A program made the position numbers and the translations under genes. Positions 1 through 8,728 of a stretch of DNA of 64,000 nt are shown in pieces. How positions within the stretch are numbered: position 1 is the stretch's first letter; every line of letters starts with the position of its first letter. The stretch comes from an uncultured Alphaproteobacteria bacterium. GTDB taxonomy: Bacteria > Pseudomonadota > Alphaproteobacteria > GCA-2731375. Where the stretch lies: contig CATOSZ010000003.1 of NCBI GenBank assembly GCA_951812805.1, positions 1,566,557 to 1,630,556 of the forward strand, read 5' to 3'. Below the pieces are notes generated by a model. That model had not been told where the DNA came from. It saw only the letters and a list, made by a program, of their open reading frames with translations, and made no database searches.

Positions 1-1
1 G

Positions 2-556
2 ACCTTCAACCTGTTGTGGCTGTTCGAAGTCGATCTCTCGTCCTGGGCCGAGGGCTTCGGCAAAGTCGTGCTGGTCGTCGTCCTCTTCCTGTTGTTTCCG
101 GCTGTCTCCTCCCTCTTCATCGCCCTGTTCCTCGACGAGATCGCCGCCGCGGTGGAGGCGCGCCACTATCCGAACGACCCGCCGGGCAAAAGCCTGTCGA
201 TGGCCGATGCCTTCATGCTGTCCTTGAAATTCTCGGTGGTGATGATCGTCTTGAATATTGTGGCACTTTTGCTTTATTTGCCGCTTCTTTTTGTGCCGCC
301 CCTGAATTTAATTGTCTTCTATTTGATCAACGGCTACCTTTTCAGTCGTGAGTATTTCGAGTTGGTGAGCTCCCGGCATCTGGGGCCGACGGAGATCACG
401 TCCGCCCGCAAGCAGGGCGGGGGTCGGCTGTTCATGACCGGCGTCGGCATCGCGTTCCTGATGACCATACCGCTGGTGAACCTGCTGGCGCCGCTGGTGG
501 CGACGGCGGCGATGGTGCATGTGTTCAAGGCGATGCGCGCGCGCGCATCGGCCTGA
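2..556 (+). CDS. EI24/CysZ-like integral membrane protein, 5' partial
   Basis: The reading frame is open to the first base of the window, so the N-terminus is missing and the TTG at 14 is probably not the true start. About 184 residues are visible. There are hydrophobic segments near residues 15-40, 70-105 and 140-172, with a polar loop (YLFSREYFELVSSRHL) before the last one. That YxxSREYFE-type loop followed by a small-residue-rich final helix is typical of the EI24 (CysZ/etoposide-induced 2.4) family of inner-membrane proteins. CysZ itself imports sulfate, but the substrate of this alphaproteobacterial branch is not known. It lies 76 bp upstream of the bactofilin gene on the same strand. 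Confidence 0.75.
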   Translation, partial: TFNLLWLFEVDLSSWAEGFGKVVLVVVLFLLFPAVSSLFIALFLDEIAAAVEARHYPNDPPGKSLSMADAFMLSLKFSVVMIVLNIVALLLYLPLLFVPPLNLIVFYLINGYLFSREYFELVSSRHLGPTEITSARKQGGGRLFMTGVGIAFLMTIPLVNLLAPLVATAAMVHVFKAMRARASA

Positions 557-632
557 AGGGCCCGGGGTCCGAAGGGCGCCGGAAATCGAGAACGCGGGCG
601 GGCGAACGCCCGGCGAAACGGGGAAGAGCACT

Positions 633-1172
633 ATGTCGGACAAGGACGGCGGCGGCATCAGGCCGGAAATTTCCAGGCGCATCCGGGGCATCACGCCGGG
701 TCGGATCATCCAGGACGATCCCCCGGCCGAGGAGGCACCCGCCGCGGAAGCGGCCCCTGCCGCCGAGACGACACCTATCACCGAAGCGGCACCCGCGGCC
801 CCGGCGGCCGCCACACCGCCGCCCTCGACGCCCACCACGGGCGGCGGCGATGATTCCAAGGCTCTGGTGGTCGGCGCGGAAATCGTGCTCAACGGTTCCA
901 TCAGCGCCTGCGACAAGCTGGTGGTCGACGGCCGGGTCGAGGCCGACCTGAAGAACAGCCGCGAAATCGTCGTCGGCGCCAGCGGCGTCTTCAAAGGCGC
1001 CGCCGAAGTCGGCACGGCGACCATCGGCGGCCAGTTCGAGGGCGATCTGACGGTGAGCGGCCAGCTCGTCGTCCAGGCCGGCGGCCGCATCCAGGGCGAG
1101 GTTCGCTACGGCCAGCTTTCGGTCGAAAGCGGTGGCGTCATCGTCGGCAACATGAACACCATCGGCGGCTAG
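633..1172 (+). CDS. Bactofilin family polymer-forming protein
   Basis: This 179-residue protein starts at the ATG at 633, which follows a GGGAAGAG ribosome-binding site. Residues 30-75 are a low-complexity Ala/Pro/Glu tail. Residues 77-177 show the repeated short beta-strand pattern of the bactofilin (DUF583) right-handed beta-helix, for example LVVGAEIVLNGSI and LVVDGRVEADL. Bactofilins assemble without nucleotide into membrane-associated filaments that position cell-wall enzymes or stalk and curvature machinery. The disordered N-terminal tail is usual for the family. A lipoprotein gene follows 3 bp downstream, so the two are probably co-transcribed. The family call is firm; the cellular process is not visible from sequence. 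Confidence 0.88.
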   Translation: MSDKDGGGIRPEISRRIRGITPGRIIQDDPPAEEAPAAEAAPAAETTPITEAAPAAPAAATPPPSTPTTGGGDDSKALVVGAEIVLNGSISACDKLVVDGRVEADLKNSREIVVGASGVFKGAAEVGTATIGGQFEGDLTVSGQLVVQAGGRIQGEVRYGQLSVESGGVIVGNMNTIGG

Positions 1173-1175
1173 CCG

Positions 1176-1658
1176 GTGCGCCGGCTGCGGGTGCGCACCA
1201 GCGCCCATGCCCTGGTCGCCCTGCTGCTACTCGCGGCCCTCGGCGGCTGCCTGACGCTGCCGGGCAGCACGCCGCCGACGGCACCCGCCCCCCAAGCGAT
1301 CCCCGTCGCCACCGCGCCCGCCGATACGGACGGCGAACGCCGTGTCGCCCGCCGGGCCCCGGCGGCGCCACCGTCGTCCGTGACGCCCCCGCCGCCCCGT
1401 CTCGTCGGCCTCGCCGCCCAGGCCCTGGTCGATGTTCTGGGCAGCCCTACGTTGAAGCGGCGCGATCCGCCGGCGGAGGTCTGGCAATACGCCGGGCGCG
1501 GCTGCGTCCTGCATCTCTTCCTCTATGCGCCCCCCGACGGCACGGCGTTGGCCGTCGCCCATGCCGAAGCGAGCGATGCGGACGGCCGGCCGATGACGGG
1601 CCTGGCCTGTGCGGGGCGTCTCGCCGGCGAGGCACCCCGCACCGCCCGGCAGAGCTGA
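1176..1658 (+). CDS. Proline-rich lipoprotein, hypothetical
   Basis: This 160-residue protein begins at a GTG 3 bp after the bactofilin stop. It has a basic N-terminus (MRRLRVRT), a hydrophobic stretch and a lipobox LGGC with the lipidation cysteine at residue 25, so it should be a lipoprotein. Residues 28-75 are Pro/Ala-rich and probably disordered. The C-terminal half (LVDVLGSPTLKRRDPPAEVWQYAG then CVLHLFLY) resembles a single BamE/SmpA-like fold, with the phrase 'G-x-P-x-x-x-R-x-x-x-x-x-x-W-x-Y' common in such small envelope proteins. No precise family is recognised. The tight linkage to the bactofilin suggests an envelope-associated role, which is inference. Confidence 0.7.
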   Translation: MRRLRVRTSAHALVALLLLAALGGCLTLPGSTPPTAPAPQAIPVATAPADTDGERRVARRAPAAPPSSVTPPPPRLVGLAAQALVDVLGSPTLKRRDPPAEVWQYAGRGCVLHLFLYAPPDGTALAVAHAEASDADGRPMTGLACAGRLAGEAPRTARQS

Positions 1659-1664
1659 ACCCGC

Positions 1665-1838
1665 CTATTTGAGGACGCAGTGCTTGGTGAAGTCCTTGGC
1701 TTCGTTGACCGACCAGTCCCCCTTGTCCTTCTCCTTCATGGCGTTGCACCACTCCTCGCTCCCGATTTCGGGCTCGCAGGCGGCGACGAACAGCGCCGCG
1801 GCCAGAACCGCGATCTTCACCAGGTAACGTTGCGGCAT
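1665..1838 (-). CDS. Small DUF3012-like lipoprotein
   Basis: The ORF reads about 57 residues from an ATG at 1838 (MPQRYLVKIA). An in-frame upstream ATG at 1853 exists, but the AAGGAG starting one codon inside that version sits at the right distance for the 1838 start, which is preferred. The protein has a short hydrophobic signal ending in VAAC (lipidation Cys21). It is followed by a conserved compact motif, EEWCNAMKEK...GDW..NEAKDFTKHC, typical of DUF3012 lipoproteins. Function is unknown. It is convergent with the upstream lipoprotein, leaving only 6 bp between stops. Confidence 0.7.
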   Translation of the reverse strand: MPQRYLVKIAVLAAALFVAACEPEIGSEEWCNAMKEKDKGDWSVNEAKDFTKHCVLK

Positions 1839-1882
1839 TTCCATCTCCTTCATAGTCTTCCCATCGACCGACCCGGATCCCG

Positions 1883-2404
1883 TCAGCCGTCTCGATACTC
1901 CCGCGCCACACGCCGATAGTGGCCGACGTCCCAGGTCATGTAATCCCGGTCCTGCTCGGTGAGCGGGCGCAGCATCCGGGCCGGACCGCCGCCCCAAAGC
2001 TCGCCGGCGGCGACCCGCTTGCCGGGCGTGACCAGGGCGCCGGCCGCGACCATGGCACCGTCCTCGACGATGGCACCGTCCAGAATGATGGCGCCGATAC
2101 CGATGAGGGCGCCATTGCCGATGGTGCAGCCATGCAGCTTGGCGCCGTGGCCGATGGTGACGTCGTCGCCGATCAGCGTCGGGTTCTCCTCGTAGGTGAC
2201 ATGGATCATCGTCAGATCCTGCACGTTGGTACGGGCACCGATGCGGACATGGTGGTCATCGCCCCGGATCACGCAGCCGAACCAGACGCTGGCCTCGTCG
2301 CCCAAATGCACGTCGCCGACGATGACCGCACCGGGCGCCACGAAACAGTCCTTGCCGATAACCGGCGAAACGCCTTTGTAGGGCGCGATGTGGGCACCGT
2401 TCAT
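1883..2404 (-). CDS. Gamma carbonic anhydrase family protein
   Basis: This 173-residue hexapeptide-repeat protein folds as a left-handed beta-helix (IGxDxxVAPGAVIVGDVxLGDxxSVWFG pattern). Zinc-ligand histidines are visible at residues 68 (MIHVT), 86 and 91 (IGHGAKLHG). These are the three ligands of Cam/CaiE/PaaY/YrdA-type proteins. The family includes true gamma-carbonic anhydrases and PaaY-like thioesterases, and sequence alone does not separate them here. Its ATG overlaps the stop of the upstream hydantoinase B gene by four bases (ATGA), so it is translationally coupled. That makes it the last gene of the GMC-hyuA-hyuB operon and suggests a role linked to the CO2 or bicarbonate of that pathway, which is inference. 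Confidence 0.88.
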   Translation of the reverse strand: MNGAHIAPYKGVSPVIGKDCFVAPGAVIVGDVHLGDEASVWFGCVIRGDDHHVRIGARTNVQDLTMIHVTYEENPTLIGDDVTIGHGAKLHGCTIGNGALIGIGAIILDGAIVEDGAMVAAGALVTPGKRVAAGELWGGGPARMLRPLTEQDRDYMTWDVGHYRRVAREYRDG

Positions 2405-4083
2405 TCGCTTCGTTCCTTTTCCTCGACGCCGTAGACCTCGCGGCCATGGGCCGGCGAGATATAACCATCGGCGATGTCCCGGCGCACCGCCCCGGGGTCG
2501 CGTTCCCGCGGGTCGCCGTAGCCGCCCGCACCCGAGAGGCGGAAGCTGACCACGTCGCCGCGCACCAGCCGGCGCACATCCTTGGAGCCGAGCCGTTCCG
2601 CGTTGCCGTCCGGGTTCAGCACCGTTTCGGCCCTGGCGCCCGAATGGCCGCCGAACAGGCCCCAGGGGGCGTTCAGGTGCCGGTCGCCGAGCAGGGTCAT
2701 GGTCGCCTCGGCGGCCAGCAGTTCGATGTCCTTGCGCAATCCGGCACCGCCGCGATGGCGCCCGGCACCGGCCGAATCCCGGATCAACTCCAGGCAATGG
2801 ATGCGCACGGGATTGTTGGTCTCGTGCACCTCGATCGGAATGTTGCGGCAGTTCATCACCGGCGCCAGCGCCTCGGCCCCGTCCCGGTCGGCCCGCCCGC
2901 CATAGCCGGCGAAGGTCAGGTCGTACATGACGAACGGCTTGCCGGTGGCCTCGTCGATGCCGCCGATGTTCGGGTTGCTCCAATGGCTGAAGGCGCCCAT
3001 GGCGCGGCCCGGCAGGGCCTGGGCAAGGGCGCCGTTGATGGCGTCGAAGATCCGGATCTGTACCGCTGCGCGCCCGCCGCTTGCCGCCGGGAAGGTCGGG
3101 TTGAAGAAACAACCCTCGCGCGCCTTGGTCCGGATCGGCCGCATGCCGCCGGCATTCTGCGGCAGCAAGGCGTCGGAAAAGACCTTCACCGCGAAGACCG
3201 TGTAGGCCCGCGTGTAATTGAGATAGGCGTTGATCGCCGCCGGCACCTGATCGCCGGAGCGGGAGAAGTCGACCTCGATCTCCTCGCCTTCGATGGTGAC
3301 GTCGACGGCGACGATGATCGGCGGGGTGCCGGGGCCGTAGTCGTCGAGGCGATCGTCGAAGCTGTAGGTGCCGTCGGGGATGGCGCCGATCAGCTCGCGC
3401 ATGCGGGCCTCGCTCTTCTCCAGGATCGCGTTGAATGCGGCCGTCATGACGCCGGCGCCTTCGCTCTCCCACAGCCGGGCGAAGCGCTCGGCGCCGGCCT
3501 GGTTGGCGTTCAGCTGGGCACGCAGGTCGCCCTCCACCTTGGCCGGCACGCGGACGTTGGCGAGGATCATGCGCAGCAGGTCCGGCTCGAACGCGCCTTC
3601 GCGGACGATGCGGACCGGCAGGATGCGCAGGCCCTCCTGAAACGCCTCGTGCACGCCGTGCACCCGCTGCGAGCCGGGCGCGGCGCCACCGACGTCGATA
3701 TGGTGCGCCGTGTTGACGACGAAGCCGATCAGCGCATCGCCGGCGAACACCGGGCTCGCCAGGAAGCAATCGGGGAAGTGGCCGGAGCCGAGCGCGGAAT
3801 CGTTCATCAAAATGGCATCGCCCGGCCGCAGAGCCTCGCGCGGGAAATAGTCCAGCATGCTCTCGATGACATAGGGCATGGAGCCGAGGTGCCCGGGGGT
3901 GAAATTGCCCTGGGCGATCAACCGGGCCTCGGCGTCGAACAGCCCGGTCGAGAAATCGTCGCCCTCGCGCACCGCCTCGGAAAATGCGGTGCGCCGCAGG
4001 GTCGAGCCCATCTCCTCGGCGATGCCGAGCAGGCTGTTCCAGATCACCGTCAGGCCGACCGGGTCGATTGCCGTCGCGCTCAT
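2401..4083 (-). CDS. hyuB: Hydantoinase B / oxoprolinase family protein
   Basis: This 560-residue protein is full length for HyuB-type subunits, which pair with HyuA for ATP-dependent opening of hydantoins, 5-oxoproline or related cyclic amides, or for ketone carboxylation in acetone/acetophenone carboxylases. Family signatures are visible in order: the N-terminal DP..L.VIWN.L..IAEEMG..LRRTAFS block, GDAILMNDSALGSGHFPD, VNTAHHIDVGG, and the C-terminal FGGHSGA and LSGAGGYGDP. Its start overlaps the stop of the hyuA gene by four bases and its stop overlaps the gamma-CA start. The hyuA partner is frameshifted, so this subunit may lack its natural partner unless the break is a sequencing error. 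A second hyuAB pair lies at 28.6-32.9 kb. Confidence 0.9.
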   Translation of the reverse strand: MSATAIDPVGLTVIWNSLLGIAEEMGSTLRRTAFSEAVREGDDFSTGLFDAEARLIAQGNFTPGHLGSMPYVIESMLDYFPREALRPGDAILMNDSALGSGHFPDCFLASPVFAGDALIGFVVNTAHHIDVGGAAPGSQRVHGVHEAFQEGLRILPVRIVREGAFEPDLLRMILANVRVPAKVEGDLRAQLNANQAGAERFARLWESEGAGVMTAAFNAILEKSEARMRELIGAIPDGTYSFDDRLDDYGPGTPPIIVAVDVTIEGEEIEVDFSRSGDQVPAAINAYLNYTRAYTVFAVKVFSDALLPQNAGGMRPIRTKAREGCFFNPTFPAASGGRAAVQIRIFDAINGALAQALPGRAMGAFSHWSNPNIGGIDEATGKPFVMYDLTFAGYGGRADRDGAEALAPVMNCRNIPIEVHETNNPVRIHCLELIRDSAGAGRHRGGAGLRKDIELLAAEATMTLLGDRHLNAPWGLFGGHSGARAETVLNPDGNAERLGSKDVRRLVRGDVVSFRLSGAGGYGDPRERDPGAVRRDIADGYISPAHGREVYGVEEKERSE

Positions 4084-6145
4084 GTCGTCCCTCCCGTCTC
4101 AATCAGCAGATTGCCGGCGCCGTCGATTCGCGCCGTGGCGCCGGGCGGCACGACGCTGGTCGCCTCCGCCTCCTCGACGATCGCCGGCCCGGCGATCTCC
4201 ACCCCCGGGCCGAGGCCGGCACGATCCAGCACCCGGGTCGCGGTGAAGCCGCCGGCCTCCTCGAACCAGGCCAGGCGCTCGCTCTCCCCCCGCGGCGCCG
4301 CCGGGCGCCAGCCGAGGTCGAGGCTCTGTCCCGGCGCCTCGAAACTCGCGATCAGGTGCCAGTCGACCGCCTCGATCTCTGCCGCCTCGTCGCGGTAGCC
4401 GTAGCTCGCCTCGTAGGCGGCATGGAAGGCCGCCCGCGCCGCCGCGAGCCAGGCCCGGTCGATATCGCCCGCCGGCAACTCGGCGCGGATCTCGTAGCCC
4501 TGTCCCGCGTAGCGCAAATAGCCGGCACGCCGCCACGACGGCTCCCCCGCCACGCCGAGCCGCGCGACATCGCCCCGGGCCCGGGCCTCCAGGCCGGCGA
4601 AGATTTCTGCCACCGCCCCTTCCGCGCCGGGCGCGAGGCCCAAAACCCGGGTCGTCGTCGCCTCGATGCGCGGCGCCGCGCCCAGCAGGCCGACGGCGGA
4701 GCCGACACCGGCACCGAAGGGCACGATGACGCGCGCAGCGCCGATCCCCTGGGCCAGGCGCGCGGCATGCACCGTCCCGCGCCACCGAACGCGAGAATGG
4801 CGAAGCGGCGCGGATCGCGGCCGCGCTCGACCGAGACGATGCGCATCGCGCGTTCCATGTTGGCATTGGCCGCCGCGTGCACGCCCCAGGCGGCCCACTC
4901 AACCGTGAGGCCGAGGGGACGGGCGATGTCCCGCTCGATCCCCGCCCGCGCCGCTTCCGCATCGAGGCGCATCTCGCCGGCGTTGAAATAGTCCGGGTTC
5001 AGGTAGCCGAGCACCAGGTTGGCATCGCTCACCGTCGGCCGGGTGCCGCCCTGGCCATAGCAGATCGGACCGGGCGCGGCGCCGGCGCTTTCCGGTCCGA
5101 CATGGATGACGCCGATGTCGGCCCGGGCGATCGAGCCGCCGCCGGCACCGATTTCCAGCAGTTCCACCGCCGGGACGTTCAACGGCAGGCCGCTGCCGGG
5201 GCGATAGCGGATCGGATCGACCTCGAACGTCTGCGTTACCGCCGGCCGGCCGTCGTCGACCGCGCCGAGCTTCGCGGTGGTGCCGCCCATGTCGAAGGTG
5301 ATGATCTGGTCTTCGCCGGCGGCACGGCCGATCTCCGCCGCCATCAGCACGCCGGCGGCAGGCCCGGACTCGACGATGCGGACCGGCTCGGCCTCCGCGA
5401 TCTCAGGCGAGATCAACCCGCCCGCCGACTGCATGATGAAGAAATCCTCGGCGAAGCCCCGCGCGGCCAGCGCGCCCTGCAGGCGCCGAACGTAGGCGCC
5501 GACGACCGGGCGGACATAGGCGTTGGCCAACGTGGTGCTGGTCCGCTCGTATTCCCGGAACTTGGGCGAGATCACGGACGACAGGGATACCGGCAACGCC
5601 GGCGCGCGGGCGGCCAGCGCCGCCGCGACCGCCGCCTCGTGCGCCCCGTTGGCATAGGCATGCAGCAGGGCGACGGCGATCGAGCGCGCACCCTGGGCGA
5701 GCGCCGCATCGATCGCCGCCTCGACGCTTTCGGGATCGAGCGCGATCTCCACCGTACCGTCGGGTGCCAGCCGCTCCGTCACCTCCAGGATCGCGCGTCG
5801 GGGGACCAGGGGCGGCGGCTTCTCCATGTGCAGGTCGTAGGTCTCATAACGCTTCTGACGGCCGATGATCACCACATCGCGGAAGCCCCGGGTGGTGATG
5901 AGGGCGGTGGGCGCGCCCTTGCGTTCGATGATGGCGTTGGTGGCGATCGTGGTCGCGTGCAGCACGGTCGAAAGCTCGCCCGCCGCCAGGCCGGCCTCGT
6001 CGAGCAGGCGCTCGAAGCCGGCGACGACCGCCGCCGCCGGATCCTCGGGCGTCGTCGGCGCCTTGAGAAAGCGCGGTGCCACCCCGGCACCGGCCAGCAC
6101 GAAGTCGGTGAAGGTCCCGCCGATGTCGAAGGCCATGCGCCACAT
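4080..6145 (-). pseudogene. hyuA: Hydantoinase A / oxoprolinase subunit, frameshifted by one base
   Basis: The frame from 6145 encodes an N-terminal HyuA actin-like ATPase (MAFDIGGTFTDFVLAG, later ITFDMGGTTAKLG) as far as ILAFGGAG. It then runs into unrelated Arg/Pro-rich sequence. The natural continuation (HAARLAQGIGAARVIVPFGAGVGSAVGLL to the end at 4080) is in another frame. Around 4774 the plus strand reads ACCGTCCC where ACCGGTCCC would restore an unbroken Gly-Pro-Val-His junction, so one G appears to be missing. Repaired, the protein would be about 688 residues, normal for HyuA. It lies 7 bp after the GMC gene and overlaps hyuB by four bases. It is either a recent pseudogene or an assembly error. 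Confidence 0.85.
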
Positions 6146-6152
6146 GGGCCGC

Positions 6153-7865
6153 TCAGCCCCCGTCGAGGATGGCCTCGGAGATCTTCTCCGCCGTCATCAG
6201 GGTTGGGAAGTTCGTGTTGGCGCAGGGCACCACCGGGAAGACGGAGGCGTCGCAGACCCGCAACCCCTCGATCCCGCCGCGCACCCGGCCGGCCGGATCG
6301 GTTACCGCCATCGGATCGTCCTCGGTGCCCATGCGGCAGGTGCAGGAGGCATGCCAGACGCCGACGGCGGCCTGGCGGGTGAAAGCCTCGAGAGCCGCGT
6401 CGTCGCGGCGCAACTGCTCGAGGGTGAAGCCCTCCATGATCAGCTTCTGGATCAACAAGCGACGGAGCGGTGCCGGCCCGTCCAGCAGGGTGCCCATCAT
6501 GCCGGTCAGGAACTTGTTCTTGGCGTTGATCTCACCGACCTGGCGGACCTTGTCGGAATAGCTCGCCGGGAAGGGGTCGGAGGTGACGGACTGCAGCACC
6601 GGATCGTCGTGCAACTCGGCCATCTTGCGGAAGCCCTGCATCAGGCGGTCGAGGTCGCGCCGGTCCGAGAGCAGGTTGAACTCCACCGTCGGCTCGTCCC
6701 GCCAGTCGGCGCTGGCGAGCTTGACCTGACCGCTTTCGGAGTAGGTCTTGTTGACGAAGATGATCAGCGAGGCGATCTGCTCGCCGACCATGTGCCAGGA
6801 GGATTTCGAGACCACGGCGGCGAACATGTCGCCCGCCGGCGCGCCGCCGATCTCGGAGGAATAGCGCAAACCGACCAGCAGGTGGCGCCGGGTGATCTCG
6901 TTCTGCACGCGGGCCTGGCGTTTGACGAAGGAGGCGAGCGCGATCGAGGGATGGTCCATCAGGCGCTGGCCGACGCCCGGCAGGTTGGCCCGCATCTCGA
7001 TCCCGAGTTCGGAAAGCGCCAGGGCCGGGCCGATGCCGGCGCGCAACAGGTGCGCCGGCGAATGGATCGCGCCCGAGGAACAGATGACTTCGTTGCTGCG
7101 GAACTCCTGCTCCCGGCCCTTGACCATGGCCTTCACGCCGACACAGCGCAGCCCCTCGAACAGCAGCTCCTTCACTTGCGTGTCGGTGGAGATTTCCAGG
7201 TTCTCGCGCCGGCGCACGTCGGGGCCGAGGTAGCCGATCGCGGCGGAAACCCGCTGTTCGTCGGCGTTCGACATGGTGATCGGGAAATAGCCGTCGCGGA
7301 ACTCGCCGTTCTGGTCGGGCAGGTATTCATAGCCCTTGTTGGCCATGGCCCGGCCCGCCGCGGTCGCGTGGCCGTTCCAGTTCTCCGGCATGATGCGGCG
7401 GACCGGGATGTGGCCGTCCTGGCCGTGATAGGGGTCATCGAAGTCGAGATCGCGCTCCACCTTCTTGAAGAAGGGCAGGCAGGCCTCCCAGTTCCAGCCC
7501 GTGGCACCGCGGGCCTCCCACTCCGCGAAGTCGGTCGGCGCGCCGCGGTTGGCGAGCTGCCCGTTGATCGACGAGCCGCCGCCGAGCACACGGGCCTGCT
7601 CGTACTTGCGCAGCGGCGGGCGGTCGACGTCGGGATTGTTGTGGCTGATCGGCTGCGTCGTGACCTTCAGTTCGGTCCAGTGGAAGCGCTTGTCGAGATA
7701 GGCGGTGCCGGGATAGCTGTCGAGGATCTCTTTCGGCACGCTGCCGCGCAGCGTGTCCTGGCCGGCTTCCAGCAGCAGCACCTTGTTGGCGCTTCGCGCC
7801 GACAGCCGGTTCGCCAGCACGGAGCCGGCCGAGCCGCCGCCGACGATAATGTAATCCCAGGTCAT
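6153..7865 (-). CDS. GMC family FAD oxidoreductase (choline dehydrogenase-like)
   Basis: This 570-residue protein starts at the ATG at 7865, placing the Rossmann motif DYIIVGGGSAGSVLANRL at residues 4-21. The GMC signatures follow: a 'GGSSINGQLANRG' loop, 'SSGAIHSPAHLLRAGIG', and the C-terminal substrate region VWHASCTCRMG with the catalytic His and CANTNFPTLMTAEKI. Such enzymes oxidise alcohols, using FAD and passing electrons to a quinone or oxygen. The specific substrate is not evident. It is the first gene of an operon with hyuA (7 bp downstream), hyuB and a gamma-CA-like gene, so its substrate may feed the cyclic-amide or carboxylase step. It is divergent from the TauE gene across 69 bp. 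Confidence 0.88.
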   Translation of the reverse strand: MTWDYIIVGGGSAGSVLANRLSARSANKVLLLEAGQDTLRGSVPKEILDSYPGTAYLDKRFHWTELKVTTQPISHNNPDVDRPPLRKYEQARVLGGGSSINGQLANRGAPTDFAEWEARGATGWNWEACLPFFKKVERDLDFDDPYHGQDGHIPVRRIMPENWNGHATAAGRAMANKGYEYLPDQNGEFRDGYFPITMSNADEQRVSAAIGYLGPDVRRRENLEISTDTQVKELLFEGLRCVGVKAMVKGREQEFRSNEVICSSGAIHSPAHLLRAGIGPALALSELGIEMRANLPGVGQRLMDHPSIALASFVKRQARVQNEITRRHLLVGLRYSSEIGGAPAGDMFAAVVSKSSWHMVGEQIASLIIFVNKTYSESGQVKLASADWRDEPTVEFNLLSDRRDLDRLMQGFRKMAELHDDPVLQSVTSDPFPASYSDKVRQVGEINAKNKFLTGMMGTLLDGPAPLRRLLIQKLIMEGFTLEQLRRDDAALEAFTRQAAVGVWHASCTCRMGTEDDPMAVTDPAGRVRGGIEGLRVCDASVFPVVPCANTNFPTLMTAEKISEAILDGG

Positions 7866-7934
7866 ATTTTCGCTTCCCCTCCCGTGTCCCCGGTGCGAAT
7901 GCTGCCCTGAAAGGCGGTCCCGCCACAAGAGAGG

Positions 7935-8693
7935 ATGAACGTAGAGATGTACGGCTCGCTACTTTGGAGCAGCCCGGGCGAGGAAATCGTCTTTGCCGCC
8001 GTGACGGTCCTCGTCGCCGGGCTGATGCGGGGCTTCGCCGGCTTCGGCTCGGCCATACTCATGGCGCCGATCCTGGCGATCCTGATGGGCCCTGCGCACA
8101 TGGTGCCGCTCGTCTCCTGCCTCGAATTGCCGATGGGCGCGATGCTGTTCTTCGGCGTGCGCAAGGACGTCGACTGGCACTTTGTCGGGCCGCTCTCGGT
8201 GATGTCCATGCTCGCGATGCCCTTCGGTGTCTGGCTGCTGTTCAGCCTGGATGCCGACCTGTTGACCAGAATCGTCTCGGTCATCGTGCTGGCCTTCGTC
8301 GCGATCCTGATCTCCGGCTGGCGCTATCGCGGTCCGCGGCCGCTGGGCTTAACGCTCGGGATCGGCGGGGTCTCGGGGGCGATGATGGCGACGACGTCGG
8401 TCGGCGGCCCGCCGGTCCTGCTCTACATGCTGGCCGCCAACCTGCCCGCCGCCCGGGTCCGGGCCAACATCGTCACCTATTACCTGGTGACCGGCGTCGT
8501 GCTCATCACCCTGGTGATGCTCGCCTCGCCGACGGGCCTGGCGGCGATGGTCGACGCGGTCTTGCTACTGCCGATCATCCTGCTCGGCTCCTGGGTCGGC
8601 AGCCGGCTGGCGGGCCGGGCGAGCGAAGGCCTCTACCGGGCCATCGCCTATGCGTTTCTGGCGGTGGCGGGGCTTATCGGCCTGTTCGGCTAG
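7935..8693 (+). CDS. TauE/SafE family sulfite/anion exporter
   Basis: This 252-residue polytopic protein has about eight hydrophobic segments. Two internally similar halves carry the TauE/SafE hallmarks GFAGFGSA near residue 33 and a matching GGVSGAMMATTSVGGPPVLLYML near residues 145-167. Family members move sulfite, sulfoacetate or other small organosulfur anions, or metal-linked organic acids, across the inner membrane. The start may be the ATG at 7935 or the in-frame ATG at 7947; neither has a well-spaced ribosome site. It is divergent from the GMC operon and is followed 35 bp later by the PhoX-like gene on the same strand. Confidence 0.85.
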   Translation: MNVEMYGSLLWSSPGEEIVFAAVTVLVAGLMRGFAGFGSAILMAPILAILMGPAHMVPLVSCLELPMGAMLFFGVRKDVDWHFVGPLSVMSMLAMPFGVWLLFSLDADLLTRIVSVIVLAFVAILISGWRYRGPRPLGLTLGIGGVSGAMMATTSVGGPPVLLYMLAANLPAARVRANIVTYYLVTGVVLITLVMLASPTGLAAMVDAVLLLPIILLGSWVGSRLAGRASEGLYRAIAYAFLAVAGLIGLFG

Positions 8694-8728
8694 AATGGCC
8701 GCCTTGGCACGGAGGCAAAGGAAAAGCG

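Noticed and set aside
4080..6145. Programmed frameshift in hyuA.
   Set aside because: No slippery heptamer or downstream structure was seen at the break, and the family is normally one unbroken protein.
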